Assembly: GCA_963965975.1 (NCBI GenBank)
Contig: OZ014424.1
Span: 4,278,001-4,342,000, forward strand
DNA length: 64,000 nt
Source: Xestospongia bergquistia
Lineage: Eukaryota; Porifera; Demospongiae; Haplosclerida; Petrosiidae
Reading direction: 5' to 3'
Below the pieces are notes generated by a model. It did no database searches, was not told where the DNA came from, and saw nothing but the letters and a program-made list of their open reading frames with translations. Below are positions 22,506-32,768 of this stretch, piece by piece. The stretch's first letter is position 1; each line of letters starts with the position of its first letter. Position numbers and translations under genes: made by a program.

Positions 22506-23309
22506 ATGGCTACTGACAAAAAAATGGACTACATGGACTATGATCGTTTTGATCCTTTTGTCTACATCAAGAATAAGTATACAGTAGTCAATGATTGGAC
22601 CTCTCAGCCATTGAAGCTATTACACAATGTATTCCAGTCTTATGGTTCCACTCCTGCTGGATTGAAGGTGCTCGATTTTGGCTGTGGCCCTGTACCAATA
22701 TATCAATGTAGTTCACCACTACATGCATCAGAGATAGTGTTTGCTGAATATACTGAAAGAAATCGAAATACTCTCCAAATGTGGCTTGACAATAACCCTG
22801 ATGCACCAGATTTCACAGCACTATTCAAATATGTTGTTCAAGACTTGGAAGACAAAGGAGAAGATGAAGTTGTAAAGAGACAGGATGACTTAAAACATCT
22901 TGTAAAAGGAGTTATACCTTGTGATGCATTACATGATCCTCCTCTTCTAGTTCCTGGATATGAGGGACCATATGACATTATTTTATCCAGTCTGTGTTTA
23001 ACTGCTGCTTGTACTACTCATGAAGAATTTAGTCAAGCTATTGGTCGACTAACAAAATACCTTAAACCAGGTGGAAAGCTAATTATTCTGACTGTGCAAT
23101 CGTCAGAAAGGTCCCACTATTATTACGTTGGATCAGAGAAATTCTTCTCTCTGAGTGTGACTTCCGAGTTTCTTAATTCTACTTTGAGTGAAAATGGATA
23201 CAAAGATATTAGTATTACTGTTCAACCTCGTGATGGTAATTCACCTGCTGACATTGCTATTCCTAAGTCACTTGATGCTACACTTTTTATAGTTGCCACT
23301 AAGAAGTGA
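22506..23309 (+). CDS. NNMT/PNMT-family methyltransferase, copy i
   Basis: Whole 267-residue protein starting MATDKKMDYMDYDRFDPF. It has motif I VLDFGCGPVPIYQ, FAEYTERNRN, VIPCDALHDPP, LCLTAACTTHEEF and LKPGGK, then the class-specific ILTVQSSERSHYYYVGSEKFFSL. The Trp-Asn of NDWNSQ is Trp-Thr (NDWTSQ), a mark of this subgroup (also 27438 and 53847). The NNMT nicotinamide Asp position is in LTV, so the substrate is unknown. Its promoter belongs to the CRE-containing type. It lies directly upstream of the MULE insertion. Confidence 0.9.
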   Translation: MATDKKMDYMDYDRFDPFVYIKNKYTVVNDWTSQPLKLLHNVFQSYGSTPAGLKVLDFGCGPVPIYQCSSPLHASEIVFAEYTERNRNTLQMWLDNNPDAPDFTALFKYVVQDLEDKGEDEVVKRQDDLKHLVKGVIPCDALHDPPLLVPGYEGPYDIILSSLCLTAACTTHEEFSQAIGRLTKYLKPGGKLIILTVQSSERSHYYYVGSEKFFSLSVTSEFLNSTLSENGYKDISITVQPRDGNSPADIAIPKSLDATLFIVATKK

Positions 23310-23851
23310 TTTTATAAGTGGAATTGTTTAAATTTGTTTAAAAACTTCAATTTTATAAGTCTAAACTTGTTCATTTGTACTAAAAACTGTTAATGACAGT
23401 TGGGACTCTTGATTCTAGGTTTTAGAGCAACATTACTAAAAAATAAATTATAATTAATAAATATAACTATATTGGTTTAAGCTGAAAAAGAATCTTCGTA
23501 GTTTATTATCAATTATTGAAGCCATTAGATATATTTTCTTATAGTGTTGTGTAGTCACCAGACAACCTCAATGAATGAATACTGACCATTTGAACAGATA
23601 GTAGTTACTCAAATACATGAGGTTTGATATGTGTATACTTCCAAAGTAATATATAATAATCAAGAAGAAGAAATTGCAATTTTCAAGACTTGCTGATTGA
23701 TACCTGTTGTGTACATCTACAATTCTAGTCTCTGGCTAGTATCTCTTTTTAAAGAACTGTTATTATATTTAGTATTTAATAGTTAACTTAATTAGATATC
23801 TGTTAATGAAGGAAGGCATAGTGCTTTAGTGAGTTTCATGGTAGAATAGTT
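23310..23851. other. 3' flank of copy i
   Basis: Homologous to the flank after 54650 and, with a gap, after 28223 (AATTTGTTTAAAAACTTC, then GTGCTTTAGTGAGTTTCATGG). Similarity to 55340-55370 ends at about 23851, which I take as the left edge of the inserted MULE. No gene is seen. Confidence 0.5.
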
Positions 23852-23989
23852 TGAAATGCAACAGATTACCAATAAAAACATTTAAATAACATTCCAGATA
23901 GTCAATGGTTATATCCTCATAATATGTAATATATTAAGAAGAAAACTGTAAGTAAAGACATAAGAAGAGCTGACATTAACTCTTTATAG

Positions 23990-24775
23990 GGAGTGAACAT
24001 ACTACCCATTAGTTCTTTTTTTTGGAGGCTTTAAAAGACAAAGGAATTGACAATATGCTTGAAAAGTGGTATAAAAATGTAGAACTTAATTATCCATTAC
24101 TACCAATTGTCTCACTTGAACAGATCAAAATGTTTTCAGAATTTGACATGTGGATTATACCTGTCAACAGATCTGCTCATTGAACAATGATGGTATACCA
24201 CACAGTCCTCACTTTTAGTGTTACTGTATATGTATTCTAAACAGATCATTGACTTCAAGAGAAGGATCATACATTACACAGACTCCTATGTCTGTCCTAC
24301 CAATATAACATGGGCCAAAAAAGCAATAACGTGAGACAAAAATAATACCATGTTCATTACACCTTCCTGTTATGTAACAAATAGGAAATTTATAGATGAA
24401 AGATATATGCAGGAAACAGGAAATAACTTTGACTGGACAAAATGGGACAGAAATGTTCATCCTGTAAGTAAAAATACAATATATCACAATTAATGTTTGA
24501 AGGAAAACTTTATTACAATAGCATGCACCACTTCAACAAAACTCAATTGATTGTGGGATATTTGCAATAAAAGTATGTAGTGGTATTGTGATGGTTTCCT
24601 TTCAATACTAAAAATATAGATGGCACTATGTATTGCTAGTGCAACTGATGCAGACTTTACCCAGGTATAAGTTTTATAAATCATGAAAGCTATGTTCATT
24701 TACCAGTACAGAATGATGTACCAAGATTTAGTTATGAGGTCATGTATGAAATTCTCAATCAACACCTTTTGTAAG
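23990..24775 (+). pseudogene. Ulp1-like (C48) cysteine protease of the MULE
   Basis: Several exons. The first (from 23990, after an AG acceptor) reads FLEALKDKGIDNMLEKW and then DMWIIPVNRSAH followed by TGA; Ulp1 proteases have His-Trp here, so TGG became TGA. It continues TMMVY. Near 24237 the next exon has IIDFKRRIIHYTDSYVC, with the catalytic Asp in the usual Y-D-S setting, and runs on to TKWDRNVHP with a GTAAGT donor. Near 24530 QQNSIDCGIFAIK gives the catalytic Gln and Cys. C-terminal pieces end at about 24775. The His-Asp-Gln-Cys order is that of Ulp1/SENP enzymes, which cut SUMO-like tags. One clear stop is visible; exon limits are approximate. Confidence 0.75.
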
Positions 24776-24829
24776 TTGCTAATAACTTAACCACGACACA
24801 TGTACTATGTATTACATCAGGGAAGACAA

Positions 24830-25080
24830 TGAAGATCGATTAAATCCGCAGAAAAATTCAGCTCTTGCCTGTGCAATTAAAAGTAATCCAATCAGAGGAA
24901 GTGCTAGCAATGGTGGCCTACAGCCCTCAAAGTGTAAGTCTCAATTAATGGGCATCTTATTTTGCCATATGATAGTAAATAATGCAATACAACCAACAAC
25001 TACCAAAGTCACATCACAAGTCAGTAATCTAACCATAGGAAGTGGTACTAAAGGTGGTCTACAGCTCTTAAAGAGTAAGT
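24830..25080 (+). other. Linker exons of the MULE with an internal exon-like duplication
   Basis: An AG|GGAAGACAATGAAG acceptor is followed by EDNEDRLNPQKNSALACAIK and GSASNGGLQPSK before TGTAAGT. The next stretch repeats the pattern (GSGTKGGLQLLK before GTAAGT), and a third begins near 25115 (AATGCAACACAACAAACAAC). These short Thr/Gln/Gly-rich segments look like tandemly duplicated exons linking the protease and transposase regions. I recognise no function. Confidence 0.45.
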
Positions 25081-25234
25081 TTTAACTCATGAGCAACTTT
25101 CTTTGTGTATGATAGCAACCAATGCAACACAACAAACAACTATTAAAGTCACAGGAACCAAACAAAAGACACAATTACAAAAGGTTCAAATTGGGACAAC
25201 AATGCTAAAGAAATTAGTAGCTTTATATATGTAG

Positions 25235-26649
25235 GTTGATAACAAATACCAATGCTTGGATTATGGAAAGGTATACCAAAGCAGAAGTGGTCATATACGT
25301 CTACCTGATAATGTTAGACTCTCTGTTGCTGGACAATTGCTTCAGGGAGTCTCATTTCAACACATTTTGGACAAGGTACGCGACAGTGCTGGGACAGATC
25401 TGAAACGAGTTCATCTAATAAGTAGAAAAGACATTGGAAATATTGAAAAATCATATCACCTAAATAGTAAACAAAGACATAAGAATGATGCAACAAGTAT
25501 TGACTGTTGGGTAAAAGAAATGATGGAAAAGGAAGAGAGGAATCCAGTTATTGTGTATAAACCTCAAGGCTGTCCTCAGTCAGATAAATCCAACAACATG
25601 CGTGATGATGACTTCCTGATATGTCTACAAACACCAATGCAAGCATCCATGATGAAGAAGTTTGGGCATCAGAGAATATTATGCATTGATTCCACCCATG
25701 GCACTAATAGCTATAACTTCTCCTTGGTCACATTGGTAGTAGTAGATGAATTTGGTGAAGGCTATCCTGTTGGTTGGTGTTTGTCAAATCGTGAAGATCA
25801 ATTTGTGCTTCACAATTTTCTCACAGCAGTTAAGAAGAGGGTCAGTTCCATAACACCACAATAATTCATGTCTGATGACGCTGAGCAGTTTTATAATGCC
25901 TGGAGGTCAGTGTTTGGTGAAGTCAACAACAAACTGTTATGCACCTGGCATGTGGATAGGGCATGGCGTGAGAAACTCTCGTTGATAAAAGACAAACAGA
26001 CACAGGTAGCAGTGTATCACAACTTCCGTGTTTTACTGGAAGAGAACAACATACAGAAATTTCAAATACTTCTAACAAAAACTATTCAACAACTTCAGAT
26101 GAATGATGAAACATCTCCATTTGTGCAGAATATTTTATCAGAACCTACGTAGATAGAAAACAACAATGGGCACAATGCTATAGACAGGGATCATTTATTA
26201 ATACGAACATGTATGTTGAGGCTTTCCATCGTGTATTAAAGTATATATACATGAATGGTAGGATCAATAAAAAAGTGGATGATTGTATCAATACATTAAT
26301 GAAAATTACAAGGGACAAAGCATTCGAATGACTTATAAAACTAACCAAGGGAAAGAAGACAAAGAGATTGATTGATATACACAAAAGACATTTAACCAGC
26401 AAGGACATGACAATAGATTCAGTTGAACAAGTTAAAGATGGAGTATGGGATGTGACATCACCATGTGGTAATGATAAATATAGAGTGACTATAGAGAATG
26501 AGGTATGCTCAGTGAATTGTAGACTAAGATGTAATGACTGCAACATATGTGTCCACTCCTACTCCTGTACATGTCAAGACTATACAACAATAGGAAACAT
26601 ATGCAAACACATTCATTTAATGGTACAATTTCAACAACACAACAGTTAA
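25235..26649 (+). pseudogene. MULE transposase with SWIM zinc finger
   Basis: From an AG|GTTGATAAC acceptor the frame reads an N-terminal DNA-binding-like region (SRSGHIRLPDNVRLSVAGQLL). The MULE catalytic core follows: ILCIDSTHGTN (first Asp) near 25680, YPVGWCLSNRED near 25765, FMSDDAEQFYNAW (second Asp) near 25866, LLCTWHVDRAW near 25936, then QQWAQCYRQGSFINTNMYVEAF (near 26165). A SWIM finger CTCQDY...ICKHIH lies near 26567. Lesions: in-frame TAA at 25862, a frameshift near 26148 and TGA near 26330 (where the family has Arg). The next open segment (26660 on) is in another frame. It is a dead copy that preserves most of a canonical MULE protein. Confidence 0.88.
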
Positions 26650-26659
26650 GAACAACTAA

Positions 26660-27218
26660 ATGAAAACAACTCAACTAATGATTGAAACCAGACAACACGT
26701 TTTTAACAAAATTCAGACTATTACAACATTAGTAGAACAATGTACCGATAAACAGACATTACAAACGATAAACACACAGCTTGGTACCACAATAGGACTA
26801 ATAAAATGTCATTTAGAGCAGACGAAACCAGTACTTCCACTGACACAACATGAAGCAGTAAATAAAACTATAGCTCCACAACGACCATTCTTCAGCACTT
26901 GAAAAAGACCAAATAAACCATCAGTTAGACTAGCAAAGCCAAAGAACACTGAAAAAGAAGAAATTGAAAAACAATTAAACAATGACTCAAGATTGTATAT
27001 GACAAAGAAAGCCACATATGGTATGACTAAATCTAACATTAAACAATAAAATAACAATTACAGACTAAAATTAACATAAGAATAATATACAGACTAAGAT
27101 TAACATATAATATTACCATCTATTTTGTAGGACATGTGTGAATATTGAAAATCCACCAACTGCTTCATGGATCTGCTCAAGTTGCATTAAGATAAAGTCA
27201 ATTAAAATAGAAGAATGA
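26660..27218 (+). pseudogene. MULE C-terminal tail with half PHD finger
   Basis: A Gln/Thr-rich coiled segment (TRQHVFNKIQTITTLVEQC) and a basic stretch (KRPNKPSVRLAKPKN) run to about 27048, broken by one in-frame TGA. A following exon after TTTTGTAG| at 27131 reads TCVNIENPPTASWICSSC to a stop at 27218. The W-x-C-x2-C ending matches the last part of a PHD finger, like WLCNNC at the end of the Ulp1-PHD gene at 43694. The first Cys pairs of the finger are not found. Confidence 0.6.
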
Positions 27219-27437
27219 CTACACTAGATCTAATCACTTACTTTTGAGTTTGTTTACTACACAAGACATCACTTGCTTTTTACTTTTACTTCCTTTTTAC
27301 TTTTAAGTTTGTTACAGTATAATTATTAGTTGTTACTCCGCCTACTGTTTATTTAGTTGCTATGAACATATAATATACCCATTCCTGTAGAAACATTCCT
27401 ATTGAAACATTCCTGTCTTTAGCCGCTTCTCAAAAAA

Positions 27438-28223
27438 ATGGATTACATGGACTATGATCGTTTTGATCCTTTTGTCTACATCAAGAATAAGTTTACAGTA
27501 GTCAATGATTGGACCTCTCAGCCATTGAAGCTATTACACAATATATTCCAGTCTTATGGTTCCACTCCTGCTGGATTGAAGGTGCTTGATTTTGGATGTG
27601 GCCCTGTACCAATATATCAATGTAGTTCACCACTACATGCATCAGAGATAGTGTTTGCTGAATATACTGAAAGAAATCGAAATACTCTCCAAATGTGGCT
27701 CGACAATGTCCCCAATGCACCAGATTTCACAGCACTATTCAAGTATGTTGTACAAGACTTGGAAGGCAAAGGAGAAGACGAAGTTGTAAAGAGGCAGGAT
27801 GACTTAAGATGTCTTGTAAAAGGAGTTATACCTTGTGATATATTACATGATCCTCCTCTTCTAGTTCCTGGTTATGAGGGACCATATGACATTATTTTCT
27901 CCAGTCTATGTTTAACTGCTGCTTGTACTACTCATGAGGAATATAGTCAAGCTATTGGTCGACTAACAAAATATGTTAAACCCGGTGGAAAGCTAATTCT
28001 TCTGACTGTGCAATCGTCAGGAAGGTCCCACTATTATTACGTTGGATCAGAGAAATTCTTCTCTCTGAGTGTGACTCCAGAGTTTCTTAATTCTACTTTG
28101 AGTGAAAATGGATACAAAGATGTTAGTATTACTGTTCAACCTCGTGATGGTACTTCAGCTGCTGACACTGCTCTTCATAAGTCACTTGATGCTACACTTT
28201 TTGTAGTTGCCACTAAGAAGTGA
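27438..28223 (+). CDS. NNMT/PNMT-family methyltransferase, copy j, displaced start
   Basis: 261-residue protein starting MDYMDYDRFDPF. Relatives start MATDKKMDYMDYD, so this gene begins at their seventh codon. The bases before it (CCGCTTCTCAAAAAA) are MULE-side sequence, not the family promoter. Everything from CAAAAAAATGGATTAC on is intact: motif I VLDFGCGPVPIYQ, VIPCDILHDPP, LCLTAACTTHEEY, VKPGGKLILLTVQSSGRSHYYY and VATKK. Only a few poorly conserved N-terminal residues are lost, so the enzyme could still work if a promoter from the element serves it. Closest relative 53847. Confidence 0.85.
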   Translation: MDYMDYDRFDPFVYIKNKFTVVNDWTSQPLKLLHNIFQSYGSTPAGLKVLDFGCGPVPIYQCSSPLHASEIVFAEYTERNRNTLQMWLDNVPNAPDFTALFKYVVQDLEGKGEDEVVKRQDDLRCLVKGVIPCDILHDPPLLVPGYEGPYDIIFSSLCLTAACTTHEEYSQAIGRLTKYVKPGGKLILLTVQSSGRSHYYYVGSEKFFSLSVTPEFLNSTLSENGYKDVSITVQPRDGTSAADTALHKSLDATLFVVATKK

Positions 28224-28353
28224 TTTTATAAGTGTAATTGTTTAAATTTGTTTAAAAACTTCAATTTTATAAGTCTAGACTTGTTCATTTGTACGAAAAA
28301 TGATATATTTTGACCATTTGAACAGTTAGTACACTGTAAAAATTAATATTTTA

Positions 28354-28529
28354 TTTTAACAATTACTTTGTGCTTTACATGGTGGATTACTATGGAATTT
28401 AAAATTTATGTGAATTACTCATTGTATAATATGTTGGTATATAAAAGTACAACATTCTGATAAATTACATAGTGAGTAATTCGCAAGAATTGTAATTCAT
28501 CCATGTAAACTACAAATCAGTTGTTAAAA
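28354..28529. mobile_element. Foldback MITE with clear terminal inverted repeats
   Basis: Left end TTTTAACAATTACTTTGTGC..TTACATGG; right end read inversely TTTTAACAACTGATTTGTAG..TTACATGG. Inner arms are GTGAATTACTCATTGTA and its partner TACATAGTGAGTAATTCGC. It has no coding capacity. The best-preserved ends of the family are seen here and at 54914. Confidence 0.7.
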
Positions 28530-29314
28530 TGAGGTATTAATTAGTGTAGATGCTTAGTTACCCAAATACATGAGGTTTGATATGTATATACTTCTAAAAC
28601 AATATATAATTATCAAGAAGAACAAATTGCAATTTTCAAGACTTGCTAATTGATTCCTGTTGTGTACATCTTCAATTCTTGTCCTTGACTAGTATCTCTT
28701 TTTAAATAATAACTGTTATTATAGTTAGTATTTAATAGTTAAATTGGTTTGTTAATTACTGTCAATGAAGGAGACATATAGTGCTTTAGTGAGTTTCATG
28801 GTAGTATAGTTTCATCACTACTGTTCAGTTAGAAATATTTATCAAAAGTACAGTATATCATCATTAATAGTATTGCTGAAACACTATGACATCAAAGGAA
28901 GAGTCACAACATTCCAGATGTTCCCATGAAGGAGATCAGCTTGGAGCATACCAAAGGTATCTTATGCTACAGATTTTGTTCTAACACAAGTATATGACCT
29001 TTAATCTGTTCTGTATAGTTTTTTCTTCTATTGTTCACTACAAGCTACAATACGCTCTCCTGAACTTTGAGGAAATAATGCAGATAATATCTTCAAAATT
29101 ATTTCTATCTGGCCCTAATTATATCATCATTAGTATGCTGAGAAGAAGGTGTCAAGTGCTGGGTTTCGCTCAAGTTATGTCATTGAACAACTTGAGTTGT
29201 TAAACAGCAGATAAAAAGGAGAAAGACCTACAATGATCAGTCATAATTAATTATTGCGTTATAAATAATAAATTTCAGTCTGTTATTAACTATTCATGAG
29301 GGGTGTGTCCAGTG
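28530..29314 (+). other. Spacer upstream of VWA8 with a possible short reading frame
   Basis: Contains methyltransferase-type flank, then a segment conserved at 55443-55740. ATGACATCAAAGGAAGAGTC at 28887 opens MTSKEESQHSRCSHEGDQLG, and after a possible intron a frame with LQYALLNFEEIMQIISSK follows to about 29203. I do not recognise it. It could be 5' UTR or promoter of VWA8, or a small unknown gene. VWA8 exon 1 begins at 29315. Confidence 0.3.
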
Positions 29315-32300
29315 ATGTTCAGGTTGTCTATAGAAAGAATCATGGCTAAAAATGCTCCAGAAAGACGTTTATTACAACTTCGAGGAGTATTAAGTCCTAA
29401 GATTGAGATAAGAATGTGTAGTAATAAGGACAATGGAAAGAATGGTGAGCCTGTACTACTGATACATGATGTTCTGAATATATCATTTGTTGTATGAAGT
29501 GCTGATTAAATAGCCAAAATTTATAATGTTGTTGTTCAAGGTCAAATAACCACTTTCTTCATTTTTAACCAGAGAAGCACCATTTTGAAAGTTATAACAA
29601 TTAAATATAATAAATCTAATGTTGTTGTTGTTATAGGAGGTGACTCCATTAATATTGGTGGAGTAAGTGTTCCTATTAATATCCCATCAAGTCCAGAACT
29701 TGTTCCTAAATTATATAGTAAGTTAAGAGATTTGTCCACTATATCATATGACTCGACAATATGCATGTAAGGAACATGGCCTGTATTACATATGAAAACA
29801 TTCATAATTGTACTCAAATTTTGTCTTATATATTTTAAATGCCACATGGTCCTATCTGGCTATGACCTTCTACTTAAATTTAATCCATGCATGCTGACTG
29901 ATGACGTGCATGATAATTAACAGATTTAAGTACTCAAAGTGTGAACATTATGAATTTAGGGTTGACTGGTCAATGCTTTGAGCAGTCCATAGGTTATGGA
30001 GACCTTCTTTACCAGCATCACATTCTTTTGACTCTCTAATCTTCAATATCAATGAATATAGCTATAATAAAATCACTATTAAGGAAATATTGGAGTGATT
30101 TTTTCTAATATATTCTTGTAGTGTTTGTATTTATCAATATAGCTCATTCAAGTATTATTATGATACATTTTATTGTATTTAAACATTTCTTTAGTAAAAA
30201 GTCAACTTTCTCAGAGCACACTACAGCATCTCAAATGGATGATATCAAAGGTTTATGGAATATGAAATTAACATTGACACTTGTTCTTTTAAATAATTTG
30301 ATCTAATCATTCTTTTATTATCAAATAGATTAGTATGAACATACTTATTACATGTATGTTTTAATATCCATCTAGGATTTGATTGGTCAGGACATGTACC
30401 TGTTAGGTCCACCTGGACCACTCTGTCGACATCTCTCTCTTGCCTTTGCTGAGCTAGTAGGGAGAGAAGTTGAGTATATCACTCTGTCACGAGATACTAC
30501 AGAAGTGGATTTAAAACAAAGGAGAGAGATCATCAATAATACTGTCCATTATATGGATCAGGTATGTCAATGAGAATGGACCAACGACTGACACAATGAT
30601 GATACAATAATTGTTTTCTATTTTCATAAATTATAATAATAATCCAATATAAAAATATTTGTAAGGAGTTATAATTATTTTTATAGGCTGTTGTACGTGC
30701 AGCTGTAGAAGGTCGCGTGTTAATACTGGAAGGATTAGAGAAAGCAGAACGTAATGTTCTACCTATCTTGAACAATTTGTTAGAGAACAGAGAAGCTCAG
30801 TTAGATGATGGACGGTTTATCATGTCTCATGAAAGATATGATAAATTAGCATCAGTAAGTCCTTGCAACAAGTAATATATTTTATCTCTAACTATTATAC
30901 CTACATAAAGATGATACCATGTGTGAGTACTAAACAAATGACTTGCTTTTATCTTTTAATAATTTTGTTTATCTGTAGGAATATTCTCAGGAACAATTGG
31001 ACTCATGGCATCTTGTTAGAGCAAGTGAGAAGTTTAGAGTGATAGCTCTTGGACTCCCTGTTCCTCCATATCATGGTAACACACTGGACCCTCCACTAAG
31101 ATCAAGATTTCAGGTATAAACTATATTAGTTCAGCTTAACAATGCAAAAGTATTGTTATATTGAGCAACTAATTGGCTTATAGTTAGCGATAATAATAAC
31201 ATTAGTTATATAAGGTTGAAATATTTAGTTTTTGTCATGTTTCCATAATTATCATAAAACTTAATGTTATATTATTAGGTAGTTCTATCTCCTATCTAAT
31301 ATCACTTCAGTGTTGATACTGTTCTTTCCATTTATCTGTTGTTAGGCTAGACATATACTTCCTCCTCCATTTCCTGAAGCTCTACAAGACTTCCAGTACA
31401 CTTATCCTAACATCCCACAAGACAAGTAATTATAGAACAATAGCTATTAACAACTATTTAATAAATGAACATTAGATTAGTTTCCTCTATAGTTTTGATA
31501 AATTATTATTAATATACACAGTTTAACTAGTACTATCATTAAATCATGTATATAGTGAATATGAAGTAAATATTGTTCATTTATAGTATATATATATATA
31601 TTATATATATATATTAGGTTAACTACTTTACTATCTGTTGCTTATACAATACACTCACTAACTGGAGGTTACTCTGGAGGACCTATCAATCTTAATGGAC
31701 AACTAAATAATTTAGTTGGTATATTGGTGAGTTGACTGTGATTCATTTTGTTCAAATAAAAGCATGGTTGATTTAATATAATTTCTATGACATTGTTTCT
31801 TGACCTATGTTGTACATTACTATACATATTAGCTTACTTATGAATATCATTGTTATTATTATCATAGGCACAAAATCCAGCAGCTGATTTATCTGACTTG
31901 ATACATTCTGTGTTTCCAGCTGAACTACTTGGTATGAAACAGACATTGGAAAATACATTAGAGGTAATATGTTGTGATATTAAAGTGGTATGGATAGAGT
32001 TTCTATTAGAAATAATAGTGAAGTTTTAAATTTAGTGATTTTTTAACAATTTGATGTCTCACTAGTACTCATGATTATTATCTTCCTTTTCCCAAATAAT
32101 TCCCAAACTTTTAACCACCAAATACCATATTTCAAACAAATTGCCATTCAATAGTAGAATAAAACAACAAGAATAACTGACATTTCCAGTGGAGAATTAT
32201 TGATATGCTATTACACTGTATTTTCTTTATTGCTAGAAATTTGGTATTTCCTCTCAAGGGCGTAGTTCATTTTTAACTGATGATCGATTGACATGTGCTC

Positions 32301-32501
32301 CTAATTCAAAAGATCTAATACAAGTCTCGTATCATCAAACTAACTCATCTCAAAATACATCATTATCTGTACCTGGTTATCAAACTGATATCGATGATCA
32401 TACCAATAGTAGGGTTATGTCAGCCTACCTCATCATCAGTTATTGTTAAGTCAATGTTACAGAGTCATCTTGTAGGGGATATATGTCTCATAGGACCTAA
32501 G
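29315..32501 (+). pseudogene. VWA8: VWA8 copy 1a, exons 1-10 then broken off
   Basis: Exons: 29315-29444, 29637-29717, 30195-30250, 30376-30561, 30687-30854, 30979-31113, 31346-31425, 31618-31726, 31868-31963, 32237-32501. Exons 1 to 9 are open, in phase and bounded by GT..AG. Exon 1 gives MFRLSIERIMAKNAPERRLL, a basic, Ser/Arg-rich start consistent with a mitochondrial presequence. Exon 3 gives SQLSQSTLQHLKWMISK and exon 4 GQDMYLLGPPGPL. Exon 10 has lost two single bases (AGTAGGGTT and GTCAATGTT against AGTAGGGGY and GTCAAATGTT or GTCACATGTT elsewhere). At about 32768, in intron 10, the sequence jumps back to intron 2 material, so exons 11 onward do not follow in order. It could still yield a truncated N-terminal product. 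Confidence 0.88.
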
Positions 32502-32768
32502 GTAATGTAATGATGTATAGTTTGTGTATAGTACATGCACTTCAATATGAATATAGTCATAAGTTCGTATGTCTGCCTACACTAGCTGTTCATTTTCAAA
32601 CATTCAAAGTTTAATTCTGCTTGGGAATGGGCAAGAACTACATGTCTATCTTGTGACTTTAATGTTTAGCTGATTATGTGGATTACTGTGTCCATAAATA
32701 ATAGCTTAGCTATCTTGACTATTGATAATCACTTATTTAATATGTGAATAGTTTATAAGCATATATTA

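Larger units (their letters stand above)
23852..27430 (+). mobile_element. Mutator-like element carrying a Ulp1 protease and SWIM transposase
   Basis: About 3.6 kb present only in unit 1; the limits were set by where homology to the unit 2 flank stops and where copy j starts. In order it has a Ulp1-type cysteine protease (23990-24775), low-complexity linker exons (24830-25080), a MULE transposase with SWIM zinc finger (25235-26649) and a PHD-like tail (to 27218). MULE transposases move DNA by cut-and-paste. Ulp1-bearing MULEs are known in plants (Kaonashi type). Several stops and frameshifts show it is inactive. I found no convincing terminal inverted repeats or 9 bp target duplication; AACATTCC recurs near both ends but in direct orientation. 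Confidence 0.75.

Noticed and set aside
24221-24699. Minus-strand frames of 69-88 codons in the MULE
   Set aside because: They are antisense to the Ulp1 exons, which carry recognisable catalytic motifs on the plus strand.
23852-27430. Terminal inverted repeats of the MULE
   Set aside because: I compared both presumed ends and found only a short direct AACATTCC; no convincing inverted repeat or 9 bp target duplication, so the limits remain approximate.
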